DNA of 12,125 bases from an uncultured bacterium (GTDB lineage: Bacteria > Bipolaricaulota > Bipolaricaulia > UBA7950 > UBA9294), in the NCBI GenBank assembly GCA_903859225.1, contig CAIOLV010000149.1:1-12125 (forward strand). The letters are read 5' to 3'. A program made the position numbers and the translations under genes. Below the pieces are notes generated by a model. The model did not search any database and was not told the DNA's origin. It saw only the letters and a list, made by a program, of their open reading frames with translations. Positions 1-5,922 of the stretch are shown here, piece after piece; position 1 is the stretch's first letter; each line of letters begins with the position of its first letter.

Positions 1-129
1 GAGCATGACGAGCGAAAACACTCTACTGCCAGAGAATGGTTTATGGACGACCGCGAGCAGGAACACGATGAGTGACAGTGCTGCTGTAGAGCAGAGGACG
101 ATCGCCGCGGGCGTCAGAACCCATGTCAT
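1..129 (-). CDS. 7TM-sensor protein N-terminus (HisKA_7TM-like), partial
   Basis: Reading leftwards from an ATG at 129 gives 43 residues that run off the window edge. The start MTWVLTPAAI, a hydrophobic helix at about residues 8-28, and a basic turn followed by GSRVFSLVML match what I remember of the N-terminal seven-helix sensor region (HisKA_7TM) found ahead of histidine kinase or GGDEF output domains. It would be an inner-membrane signal receptor; the output domain lies outside the window. The start is supported by a TAGAAT hexamer exactly 6 bp upstream with no Shine-Dalgarno sequence, the same leaderless layout as pyk and the DedA gene. It is divergent from the MBL-fold gene. The family call rests on one third or less of one domain, so it is moderate; any other polytopic membrane protein remains possible. 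Confidence 0.6.
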   Translation of the reverse strand, partial: MTWVLTPAAIVLCSTAALSLIVFLLAVVHKPFSGSRVFSLVML

Positions 130-135
130 GAGTCA

Positions 136-141
136 ATTCTA
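136..141 (-). promoter_or_regulatory. -10 element of the 7TM-sensor gene (leaderless)
   Basis: TAGAAT on the minus strand ends 6 bp before the ATG at 129, so transcription should start at or next to the start codon. No convincing -35 is seen 16-18 bp further upstream. Confidence 0.45.
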
Positions 142-249
142 CCGGCTCCGTCTTGGTTGTGGGAGGGCATGGCGGGCCTCTCCCGGCTCACTTGGAGGAT
201 CTCTGTCGAGGTGGCAAGATAGCAGCGCCCAATGGGCGCTGGAGGCATC

Positions 250-927
250 GTGAACGGGAGCCCGACGATCACTCGCATTTTCCTCGGCGCAACGAGCGCC
301 TACGTGATCAAAGGGCCGGTCCCCATCCTCATTGACTCGGGGATGGTCGGACAGCAGGCCATGCTTCGATTCGGACTGCGGCGAGCCGGCATCGAACTCG
401 CCGACCTCGCTCTCATCGTCGTCACGCACGCGCACAGCGACCACACCGGCTGTCTCGCGTGGCTCCGCACCTCGACCGACGCGGCGATCGCCTGCAGTCG
501 CGAGACGATGGACGACCTCACGAAGGGTGCGTCCGCCTGTATGAAGCCGCGCACGATTACGGGGCGCCTGGTGCTGCCGCTCCTGTCGCGGGTCGCGAAG
601 TATCCAGCCGTTGAGGGAGACGTGGCTGTCGACGACGTCATGACGCTCGCGCCGTACGGAATCGACGGGGTGCTTCTACCGACGCCCGGGCACACGCGCG
701 GCTGCCTCTCCGTCGTGCTCGGCGGCGATGCCATCGTCGGCGATCTCGTCTCGGGCAAGCTTGGGCGCCGCAACGTGCCGTCCATCCCTATGCTGCTGGA
801 AGATCGCACTGCATGGGCCGAGAGCGTGCGAGCCGTTTTGGCGCGCGGCGTGCAGCGCTTCCATCCCGCGCACGGCGGGCCGTTCGACGCGGAACGCGTC
901 GCCGACCTTCTGGAGGGCGCTCGCTAG
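250..927 (+). CDS. Metallo-beta-lactamase-fold hydrolase
   Basis: A 225-residue, soluble, stand-alone MBL-fold protein of the glyoxalase II-like type. It has the full metal set: HAHSDH at residues 60-65 (H60, H62, D64, H65), PGHT at 146-149 (H148), GDLV with bridging D165, and HPAHGG with H208. This predicts a dinuclear Zn or Fe hydrolase; the substrate cannot be read from sequence, and thioesters, lactones or phosphodiesters are all possible. I chose the GTG at 250 because GGAGG sits 4 bp upstream, the same spacing as the cysteine-rich gene at 5923. An in-frame ATG at 232 would add six residues (MGAGGI) and lacks a ribosome site. It converges on the DedA gene and the two stop codons share one CTAG. 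No signal peptide or membrane segment is present. Confidence 0.9.
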   Translation: MNGSPTITRIFLGATSAYVIKGPVPILIDSGMVGQQAMLRFGLRRAGIELADLALIVVTHAHSDHTGCLAWLRTSTDAAIACSRETMDDLTKGASACMKPRTITGRLVLPLLSRVAKYPAVEGDVAVDDVMTLAPYGIDGVLLPTPGHTRGCLSVVLGGDAIVGDLVSGKLGRRNVPSIPMLLEDRTAWAESVRAVLARGVQRFHPAHGGPFDAERVADLLEGAR

Positions 928-1379
928 GCCACCCTGCTGAAGCTCCACACCCCGAGGATCACGAGACCGAATCGAACGGCCGTTGCTGCTCCCGCCGCAA
1001 GCGAGAAGAGAACGGGCCGCTGGCCGATGACGGCGAAGAGGTAGAGCGAGACCGTGTCCGGAAACCCCGGAATGCAGAGGAGGAGGAACACGGCGAACAC
1101 ACCGTATCGGCGGACGAAGCGCTCCGACCACTGCGACAGCGTCTGCAAGATTCGATACCGGCTGACCCACCGCTGGAAGCGCTGGGTGTTCTTCAGCCGG
1201 TCACCGAGGTAGAAGACGAGGTACGAACCGATTGTCTTGCCCGCGACTGCGAACAGGACCATCCAGCCCAACGGGAGCCACTTGTACGTGACCAGAGGCA
1301 ATTCGGCCGGGGTCGGGAGGATGACGGCGGCTCCTACCTCGTACAAGAAGACGAGAAGGAGCCCCACCAGCACGTGCAT
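924..1379 (-). CDS. DedA/VTT-domain small membrane protein
   Basis: A 151-residue polytopic membrane protein of the DedA (SNARE-associated, VTT domain) family, whose members are linked to phospholipid flipping and membrane homeostasis. Visible family features are an N-terminal helix with YEVGAAVILPTPAEL (13-27, cf. the usual E...P.P.E), the re-entrant segment GKTIGSYLVFYLGDRL (47-62, the GxxxGxxxxYxxG pattern), and a second re-entrant turn LCIPGFPDTVSLYLF (101-115) in the place of the usual RF.P..R motif. It is shorter than the common 200-residue DedA proteins and the second motif lacks the usual arginines, so it is a divergent member. The ATG at 1379 has a TAGGGT hexamer 6 bp upstream with a matching -35, so it is probably leaderless, although an overlapping GGTGA could act as a weak ribosome site. 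Its stop overlaps that of the MBL gene. Confidence 0.8.
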   Translation of the reverse strand: MHVLVGLLLVFLYEVGAAVILPTPAELPLVTYKWLPLGWMVLFAVAGKTIGSYLVFYLGDRLKNTQRFQRWVSRYRILQTLSQWSERFVRRYGVFAVFLLLCIPGFPDTVSLYLFAVIGQRPVLFSLAAGAATAVRFGLVILGVWSFSRVA

Positions 1380-1385
1380 GAATTC

Positions 1386-1414
1386 ACCCTAGCGGACGCC
1401 TCGCGGCGCAACAA
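1386..1414 (-). promoter_or_regulatory. Promoter of the DedA-family gene, leaderless geometry
   Basis: On the minus strand TTGTTG (1414-1409), a 17-bp spacer, TAGGGT (1391-1386), then 6 bp (GAATTC) to the ATG. The expected transcription start falls on the start codon. Confidence 0.5.
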
Positions 1415-1423
1415 GGGCGGCCG

Positions 1424-1702
1424 TCACCGCAGAGCGCGCCGAGAGAGCGGAGCTGCGGAGGAGAGGAGACAGGCTCAAGAACAGAGACTCCTTCCCTGAA
1501 CCCTGAGACGGCCATCTGGGCCGCGGAAATCCTGGCCCCTGCCTGCAGTGGCTTGCCTCCAGTCCTCTGCGCCCTCTGTGGATCCGCAGTGACGAGGGAC
1601 TTGGGACGATCCGGGTTGAGCCAACGCGTGCCGCTTCTACATGATCACGGAGCCGTGAACTGTCAGCCTCTTCTCTGCGCTCTCTGCGACCTCTGCGGTG
1701 GA
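1424..1702. repeat. Inverted pair of CACCGCAGAG-type repeats
   Basis: This fills most of the 336-bp gap between the DedA and MarC genes. The left end is CACCGCAGAGCGCGCCGAG (1425-1443). The right end is the reverse complement of TCCACCGCAGAGGTCGCAGA (1683-1702) with a further GAGCGCAGAG unit (1673-1682). A third, internal reverse copy lies at 1565-1580 (CTCTGCGCCCTCTGTG). Units repeat roughly every 9-10 bp as CGCAGAGnn. The right end lies 13 bp past the MarC stop codon. No open frame in the gap looks coding. The same family appears twice more in 3950-4302. It may be a MITE-like or REP-like intergenic element; no transposase is nearby. Confidence 0.7.
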
Positions 1703-1715
1703 AGCTTTCTCGACC

Positions 1716-2306
1716 CTAGATTGCGGCGAGGAACTCCCGAACCCCCGAGAGAAGCATCTGCACCGCGACGGTCATCAGGATCATCCCCATCAGGCGTTCC
1801 ATCGCCACGAGTCCTCGCGGTCGCAACACGCGCCCCAGACCCTCCGCGCCGATGAGGACAAAGGTCGAAATGCACCAGGCTCCGGCGAGCGCCGCGGTCC
1901 ACGCGAGGAGCCGCGTTGGCTCCCGCGTCGCGAGAAGCATCACCGTGGCCAGTGCCGACGGACCGGCGATGAGCGGAATCGCGATCGGGACGACGAACGG
2001 CTCCCCTTTGAGCGACGGACCGAACATCCCTCCGGGCTGGGGAAAGATCATGCGCAGCGCGATGAGGAAGAGGACGACTCCGCCGGCGATGCCGAGTGCC
2101 TCCTTCGAGATGGCGAGCATGCCGAGGAGATAGCGGCCGAGGTAAAGAAAGACAAGCAAGAACCCGAGCGCAAAGACCGACTCACGGAAGAGAATCCACC
2201 GCCGCCGCGCTGGCGGCACCTTCTCCAGGAGCGCGAGCAAGACGGGGATATTTCCGAGCGGGTCAAGAACCAGGAGCATCGTCAAGAGTGCCGTCAGGAT
2301 CGACAC
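1716..2306 (-). CDS. MarC-family integral membrane protein
   Basis: A 196-residue membrane protein with six predicted helices, the normal size and shape for MarC/UPF0056. Diagnostic stretches are LDPLGNIP (14-21) in helix 1, GIAGGVVLFLIALRMI (72-87), VVPIAIPLIAGPSALATVML (105-124), and the closing helix AMERLMGMILMTVAVQML (168-185). The family is found in the inner membrane. Its transport role is unsettled: it was once tied to multiple antibiotic resistance, which was later disputed. The start is a GTG at 2306 preceded by GAGGTGAG with about 7 bp spacing, and a TAGAAT -10 lies at 2332-2327. The gene stands alone, and a repeat element begins 13 bp past its stop. Confidence 0.92.
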   Translation of the reverse strand: MSILTALLTMLLVLDPLGNIPVLLALLEKVPPARRRWILFRESVFALGFLLVFLYLGRYLLGMLAISKEALGIAGGVVLFLIALRMIFPQPGGMFGPSLKGEPFVVPIAIPLIAGPSALATVMLLATREPTRLLAWTAALAGAWCISTFVLIGAEGLGRVLRPRGLVAMERLMGMILMTVAVQMLLSGVREFLAAI

Positions 2307-2326
2307 CTGCGTCTCACCTCAAGGCG

Positions 2327-2332
2327 ATTCTA
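2327..2332 (-). promoter_or_regulatory. -10 element of the MarC-family gene
   Basis: TAGAAT on the minus strand lies 20 bp before the GTG start, leaving a short leader that carries the ribosome site. The expected -35 position reads TGTGCC, a poor match. Confidence 0.4.
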
Positions 2333-2415
2333 GCGTGCGGAGCGCACCAGGGCACAGGCGTACGATACCATGATCTCCGGACGACGGTCGACTCAGGTTT
2401 TGGGAAGCGACACAT

Positions 2416-2514
2416 GGAGTGCCTCGCGGGATTCGAACTCGGAGGATGCCTCACCGCGTCCTCGTGGTGATCGAAGTCTGGCAAAGGAGGGCACAGCCTC
2501 CGACCTGATACTCC
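2416..2514 (-). other. Structured tRNA-like intergenic sequence, probably not functional
   Basis: On the minus strand, GGAGTATC (2514-2507) can pair with GGCACTCC (2423-2416), 7 of 8 positions counting one G-U. Between them lie GGAGG/CCTCC (2501-2486), a long-variable-arm-like hairpin TCACCACG-AGGA-CGCGGTGA (2470-2451, one mismatch), and a consensus T-loop GAGTTCGAATCCCG (2440-2427). No anticodon stem-loop can be formed, the T-stem pairs at only 3 of 5 positions, and no CCA follows. It may be a tRNA relic, an unrelated structured RNA or coincidence. It sits in the divergent gap between the MarC and CYTH genes. Confidence 0.2.
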
Positions 2515-2534
2515 ACGCTGGAGACGTGTACGAT
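2505..2534 (+). promoter_or_regulatory. Promoter of the CYTH-GNAT operon
   Basis: CTGATA (2505-2510), an 18-bp spacer, then TACGAT (2529-2534). This gives a leader of about 13 bases that contains the GGGGAGG ribosome site of the CYTH gene. Confidence 0.4.
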
Positions 2535-2553
2535 CCTGCGTGGGGAGGTGCCG

Positions 2554-3075
2554 ATGCCACGCAACGTCGAGATCAAGGCGCGAGTTCGAGACATGAACGC
2601 TGTCCGCGCGCGCGCGGCGGCGCTGTCCGACGCGCCGGCCGTTGTACTCGAGCAGGAGGACACGTTCTTCAACGTCCCCGACGGGCGCCTCAAGCTGCGC
2701 GTCTTCCCGGATGGGAAGGGCGAGCTCATCGCCTACCGACGTCCGAACTCGGTCGGGCCGAAGACGTCGGAGTACTTCGTCTATCGCACTCCCCATTTTG
2801 GCGCCCTGAAAGAGCTTCTCACTGTTGCGCTCGGCGTCCGCGGCGTGGTGCGCAAACGGCGCTTGCTCTACCTTGTCGGCGCCACGCGCATTCACCTCGA
2901 TGATGTCGAGGGTCTTGGCGCGTTCCTTGAACTCGAGGTAGTCCTTGCTGAAGGCCAGTCGGACGTCGAGGGTGAGTCCACGGCGCGACACCTCCTGGCG
3001 GAGCTTGGAATTCGCGACGCGGATCGCGTGGCCCCAGCGTACATCGACCTTCTTGAAGCGGAGGGCGGACGATGA
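2554..3075 (+). CDS. CYTH-domain protein (class IV adenylate cyclase/thiamine-triphosphatase superfamily)
   Basis: A 173-residue soluble protein that is a single CYTH triphosphate-tunnel domain. It starts with the signature strand RNVEIKARV (3-11), then DTFFNVPDGRLKLR (36-49), YRRP (61-64), the basic strand VRKRRLLY (99-106) and HLDDVEGLGAFLELE (114-128), all in the usual order. Such enzymes act on triphosphates with Mg2+ or Mn2+ (ATP to cAMP, thiamine triphosphate, or inorganic triphosphate); which applies here is not readable. The first acidic position of the canonical ExExK is Asn4 (N-x-E-x-K). I placed the start at the ATG at 2554, with GGAGG 5 bp upstream, rather than the GTG at 2548, which lies inside the ribosome site. 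The gene is translationally coupled to the GNAT gene by ATGA. Confidence 0.9.
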   Translation: MPRNVEIKARVRDMNAVRARAAALSDAPAVVLEQEDTFFNVPDGRLKLRVFPDGKGELIAYRRPNSVGPKTSEYFVYRTPHFGALKELLTVALGVRGVVRKRRLLYLVGATRIHLDDVEGLGAFLELEVVLAEGQSDVEGESTARHLLAELGIRDADRVAPAYIDLLEAEGGR

Positions 3076-3947
3076 GGTTGCGTACGTTCTCGACCGCGGC
3101 GGAGTTCCTCGATGTGGCCGGCTCGACGCTGTACGTAGGCGAAGCGAGGAACTCGCTCCTGCTGGGGATTGCCTTGCGGCTCCTCGACGGCCACCGCTAC
3201 GGCGACGAGGCGCCATTTCTTGCCTGCGTTGAAGACAGTGAGCGACTCCGGGCCATCGCGGTGCGCACGCCGCCCCACAACCTACTGCTCGCGGCGGAAG
3301 AGGGAGAGGGGCGGCTCGATGCACTTCGCCCCGTCGCCGACCATCTGGCCGATCGGTGCACTGCACTGCCTGGAGTGCACGGCCGCGTAGATGTGGCCAA
3401 TGCCTTCGCGGCGCTGTGGGAGAAGGAGACGGGTGCCATCTCACGGACCGGCATGGAGCAGCGGCTCTATCGCCTGACCGAAGTGACGCAGCCGAAGAGC
3501 GTGGGCGGGCGCAGTCGGTGGGCGGCTTCCACAGATGCCGTGCATCTCACCGACTGGGCAGGCGCATTCATCGGCGAGGCGGTACCCAACGACCCGAAGT
3601 CGGACGTGGAGGCGATGGTCGAACGCGCGATCGAGGCTCAGTCCCTGCTTGTGTGGGAGGACGGCGACCTCGTCTCGATGTGCGCTCGGTCACGGCCGAC
3701 TCCTCATGGAGCCTCGATCGGTCTCGTCTACACGCCGCCCGCCCTGCGCGGTCGTGGCTACGCCTCGGCCTGCGTGGCCGACCTCAGCCAGCGAATCCTC
3801 GACTCGGGCAAGGCGTTCTGCACGTTGTTCACCGATCTCTCGAACCTCACGTCGAACGCGATCTACCAGCGGATCGGCTACCGGCCGCTCTGCGACTTCC
3901 GCGAGATCCGCTTCTCCGAGGTCGCGATTCGCGAACAAGAAGCCTGA
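3072..3947 (+). CDS. GNAT-family N-acetyltransferase (two-domain)
   Basis: 291 residues. The C-terminal half is a clear GNAT domain: beta-4 and the pyrophosphate loop VYTPPALRGRGYASA (219-233, R/Q-x-x-G-x-G/A met by RGRGYA at 226-231) and motif B LFTDLSNLTSNAIYQRIGY (252-270), where the Asn-Tyr region closes on acetyl-CoA. The N-terminal half (about 1-140) has no clear motif and probably is a degenerate GNAT-like lobe, as in the COG3393 type of predicted acetyltransferases. The acceptor substrate is unknown. The ATG at 3072 overlaps the CYTH stop (ATGA), so the pair is almost certainly one operon. A repeat begins 3 bp after the stop codon. Confidence 0.88.
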   Translation: MRLRTFSTAAEFLDVAGSTLYVGEARNSLLLGIALRLLDGHRYGDEAPFLACVEDSERLRAIAVRTPPHNLLLAAEEGEGRLDALRPVADHLADRCTALPGVHGRVDVANAFAALWEKETGAISRTGMEQRLYRLTEVTQPKSVGGRSRWAASTDAVHLTDWAGAFIGEAVPNDPKSDVEAMVERAIEAQSLLVWEDGDLVSMCARSRPTPHGASIGLVYTPPALRGRGYASACVADLSQRILDSGKAFCTLFTDLSNLTSNAIYQRIGYRPLCDFREIRFSEVAIREQEA

Positions 3948-3949
3948 TT

Positions 3950-4099
3950 TCACCGCAGAGCGCGCGGAGGAGATCTAGGGATACGGAGAGCCTGACATCC
4001 TCTAGTCCTCCACAGGCTCCGCGCCTCGGTGAGCATCATCGTGAGTCATCGGAATGCCGCTCGGCGGCCCATCGTTCTCTCTTGAGGCCTCTGCGGTTG
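3950..4099. repeat. Inverted pair of CACCGCAGAG-type repeats, copy 2
   Basis: The left end CACCGCAGAGCGCGCGGAGG (3951-3970) starts 3 bp past the GNAT stop. The right end is the reverse complement CAACCGCAGAGGCCTC (4099-4084). An internal degenerate reverse copy, TCACCGAGGCGCGGAG, lies at 4032-4017, which could fold against the left end into an imperfect hairpin of about 83 bp. It is noncoding and lies between two convergent genes, where it could help end transcription. Confidence 0.7.
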
Positions 4100-4137
4100 T
4101 CAGTCTCCAGAGCGCTCAACACCACGAACAGCCGAAC

Positions 4138-4302
4138 TGACCACTGCAGAGCGCGCGGAGGGCGCTGAGCAAACTACGGCAACGTGACAGCCAAGGGCTA
4201 CCTTACTCTCTCTCAGGTTCGCCTTCGACAGCCACTGACTCCGGCGGGAATGTCGTAGCGCGGTTTTCTCCTCTCTGCGCGCTCCGCGTCCTCTGCGGCC
4301 GT
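4138..4302. repeat. Inverted pair of CACCGCAGAG-type repeats, copy 3
   Basis: The left end is CACTGCAGAGCGCGCGGAGG (4142-4161), one base different from copy 2 over 20 bp. The right end is a reverse array at 4302-4271, with CGGCCGCAGAGGACGCGGAG as its outer part followed by CGCGCAGAGAG. The right end lies 25 bp past the stop of the phosphoesterase on the minus strand. Together with copy 2 it fills the 380-bp gap 3948-4327, in which I see no gene. Confidence 0.7.
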
Positions 4303-4327
4303 CGGTCCTGTTTCGGTGTGCGGCTGC

Positions 4328-5806
4328 TCAGTTCCCAGCGCGCAAGAGGGCCCACGCCGCGATCGCGAGCAGCGCGAGGAGCGCGATCAGCCCGGCGATG
4401 CTGGGCATCACGCACTCGTCTTGCGTCTGCGTAGGAGCCGCCGCGGCAGGCTGGGTTTCCCTTCCGGACGCAACCTCCGGTACGGCCGACATCTGCGACG
4501 ACGTCTGAGTCTCGACAGAGGAGACCGTTGCGACGGGCGCCAGCGACGCAGATGCCGTCTGTGTCTTGTCCGGCAGCGGGAGTTCTGCGGCGGAAGAAAC
4601 ACTCGGCTCGCCCGACGCGGTGAGGGTGAACGAGTCGAGGAGTTCGCCCGGAGTCGGTACGAACGTCGTCTCCGTCGCCTCGGCGACCGACACGATGTCG
4701 ACCGAGATCTTGTCCGGCGCGGCCGAGACGTGCGCGTAGAAGCTGTGGTTCTCGATCGCCACGACGGATCCGTCGACGCGCGTCGGGGCAAGCTCGCGCG
4801 GCACGGCGCCGCCGCCGCCGAGCACAAGGTAGACGATGCCGTCTTTCTCGATGCGCTCGTAGTTGTGTGCGTGGCCGTTGAACACGATGTCGACGCCCGT
4901 CTCGACGAAGATCGGATGGTAGATCGTCTCGTAGCCGTAGCCGCTTCCGTGGTAGGCGTCTGATGAGTAGACGGGATGATGAAAGATGACGAACTTCCAG
5001 CGCTCGGGGCCGGACAGCTCGGCGCGCGCGTAGGCCTGCTGCTCGAGAATGCGGTCGGCGCGGTCGGCGTTCGTGTCGAGGCCGACGACGACCACATCGC
5101 CCCAATGCAGTGCCCACCAGCGCTCGTCGCCCTGTCCGCCGCCAGACGGATGGGCGAACGCGTTGTAGTAGGAGACGCTGTTCTTCTCGTGGTTACCGAG
5201 AACAGGGACGAAGGGCGCAGCCAGCAGCATCGACTCGAATGATGTGAACCACGGATCCCAGTAGAACGCGTTCGGCGTCTCGACGAGGTCGCCTGCGTGA
5301 AGAACGAAGTCGAATCCGCCCGAACGCGCGGCGTCGAAGGCAATGGCGTCGCCGATCACGGCCAGGCGGTTCGTGCCCTCCCACTGCCACTGCGTATCGG
5401 AGAGGACGGCGAATGTCACCGTCTGCCCTGGCGCCGGCTCGGTCTTGAAGCGGCCGATTGGGCTCGACGCGATCTCCGGCCCGCTCTGGATGACGACGCG
5501 GTAAACGTAGGCGGTCGCTGGCTCGAGGCCGTCAACGAGGACGTGCACCTGACCGTGCGAACCCTCTGAAGCCGCGGCCACATCAAGGATGCGAGGGAAC
5601 GGTTCCGTGGTCGTCGTCGCGTCTTCAGGAGCAACCTCGAGCTCGGCCGGCGATGGGAAGGACAGGACCCACGAGATGACGACCGAGGTTGCACTCGGTG
5701 CGCCAGAGTAGGGACCATGCACGAACGGCATGGCCGCTGTCGCTGCTCCCGCGACGGTTGCGAGAACCAACAGACCGAACGCGACAGGTACGAGAGAACG
5801 CTTCAT
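4328..5806 (-). CDS. Secreted, membrane-anchored purple-acid-phosphatase-like metallophosphoesterase
   Basis: 492 residues. A Sec signal peptide (MKRS plus a hydrophobic core, cleavage near ATAA/M at about 25) is followed by a fibronectin-like PAP N-terminal domain (about 27-122, with GPYSGAPSATSVVISW and VDGLEPATAYVYRV). A calcineurin-type phosphoesterase domain follows (about 130-335) with SDTQ (D137), HAGDL (D173), GNHE (N206, H207), FHHP (H276) and GHAHNYER (H312, H314), the expected dimetal ligands. Residues about 400-465 form a Ser/Thr/Ala/Gln-rich stalk and 468-487 a C-terminal helix ending RAGN, so the enzyme is probably tethered to the outer face of the membrane. It should hydrolyse phosphoesters outside the cell; the substrate is unknown. 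GGAGG lies 6 bp before the ATG. A good promoter lies at 5829-5857. It is divergent from the cysteine-rich gene. Confidence 0.9.
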   Translation of the reverse strand: MKRSLVPVAFGLLVLATVAGAATAAMPFVHGPYSGAPSATSVVISWVLSFPSPAELEVAPEDATTTTEPFPRILDVAAASEGSHGQVHVLVDGLEPATAYVYRVVIQSGPEIASSPIGRFKTEPAPGQTVTFAVLSDTQWQWEGTNRLAVIGDAIAFDAARSGGFDFVLHAGDLVETPNAFYWDPWFTSFESMLLAAPFVPVLGNHEKNSVSYYNAFAHPSGGGQGDERWWALHWGDVVVVGLDTNADRADRILEQQAYARAELSGPERWKFVIFHHPVYSSDAYHGSGYGYETIYHPIFVETGVDIVFNGHAHNYERIEKDGIVYLVLGGGGAVPRELAPTRVDGSVVAIENHSFYAHVSAAPDKISVDIVSVAEATETTFVPTPGELLDSFTLTASGEPSVSSAAELPLPDKTQTASASLAPVATVSSVETQTSSQMSAVPEVASGRETQPAAAAPTQTQDECVMPSIAGLIALLALLAIAAWALLRAGN

Positions 5807-5828
5807 CGGCCACCTCCGCAGCCACGGA

Positions 5829-5857
5829 GCGTACTCCGAAACGCACGGCGAGCCAAT
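5829..5857 (-). promoter_or_regulatory. Promoter of the phosphoesterase gene
   Basis: On the minus strand TTGGCT (5857-5852), a 17-bp spacer, then TACGCT (5834-5829). The leader of about 16 bases holds the GGAGG site. Confidence 0.5.
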
Positions 5858-5891
5858 CCCGCAGCAGGTGGCCTTCCGAGTGCGGAGTGCC

Positions 5892-5897
5892 TATTCT
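5892..5897 (+). promoter_or_regulatory. Possible -10 of the cysteine-rich ferredoxin-like gene
   Basis: TATTCT lies 25 bp before the ATG, leaving room for a short leader with GGGAGG. No good -35 is seen at the normal spacing. Confidence 0.25.
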
Positions 5898-5922
5898 CTT
5901 CCTCCGTCGGACGGGAGGTGGA

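Noticed and set aside
232..249. ATG at 232 as start of the MBL gene
   Set aside because: It lacks a ribosome site, and the hexamer 6 bp before it (TAGCAG) is a poor -10; the GTG at 250 has GGAGG. The choice is not certain.
1424..1702. CRISPR array
   Set aside because: The repeated units are short, degenerate, in opposite orientations and unevenly spaced; there are no regular spacers and no cas genes.
2416..2514. Functional tRNA, including a selenocysteine tRNA suggested by the 99-base length and 8-bp acceptor stem
   Set aside because: No anticodon stem or UCA loop can be drawn, the T-stem has two mismatches and there is no CCA end.
5689..5922. Upstream extension of the cysteine-rich gene
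   Set aside because: The frame is open but overlaps the start of the divergent phosphoesterase and its promoter, has no ribosome site, and the ATG at 5923 has GGGAGG.
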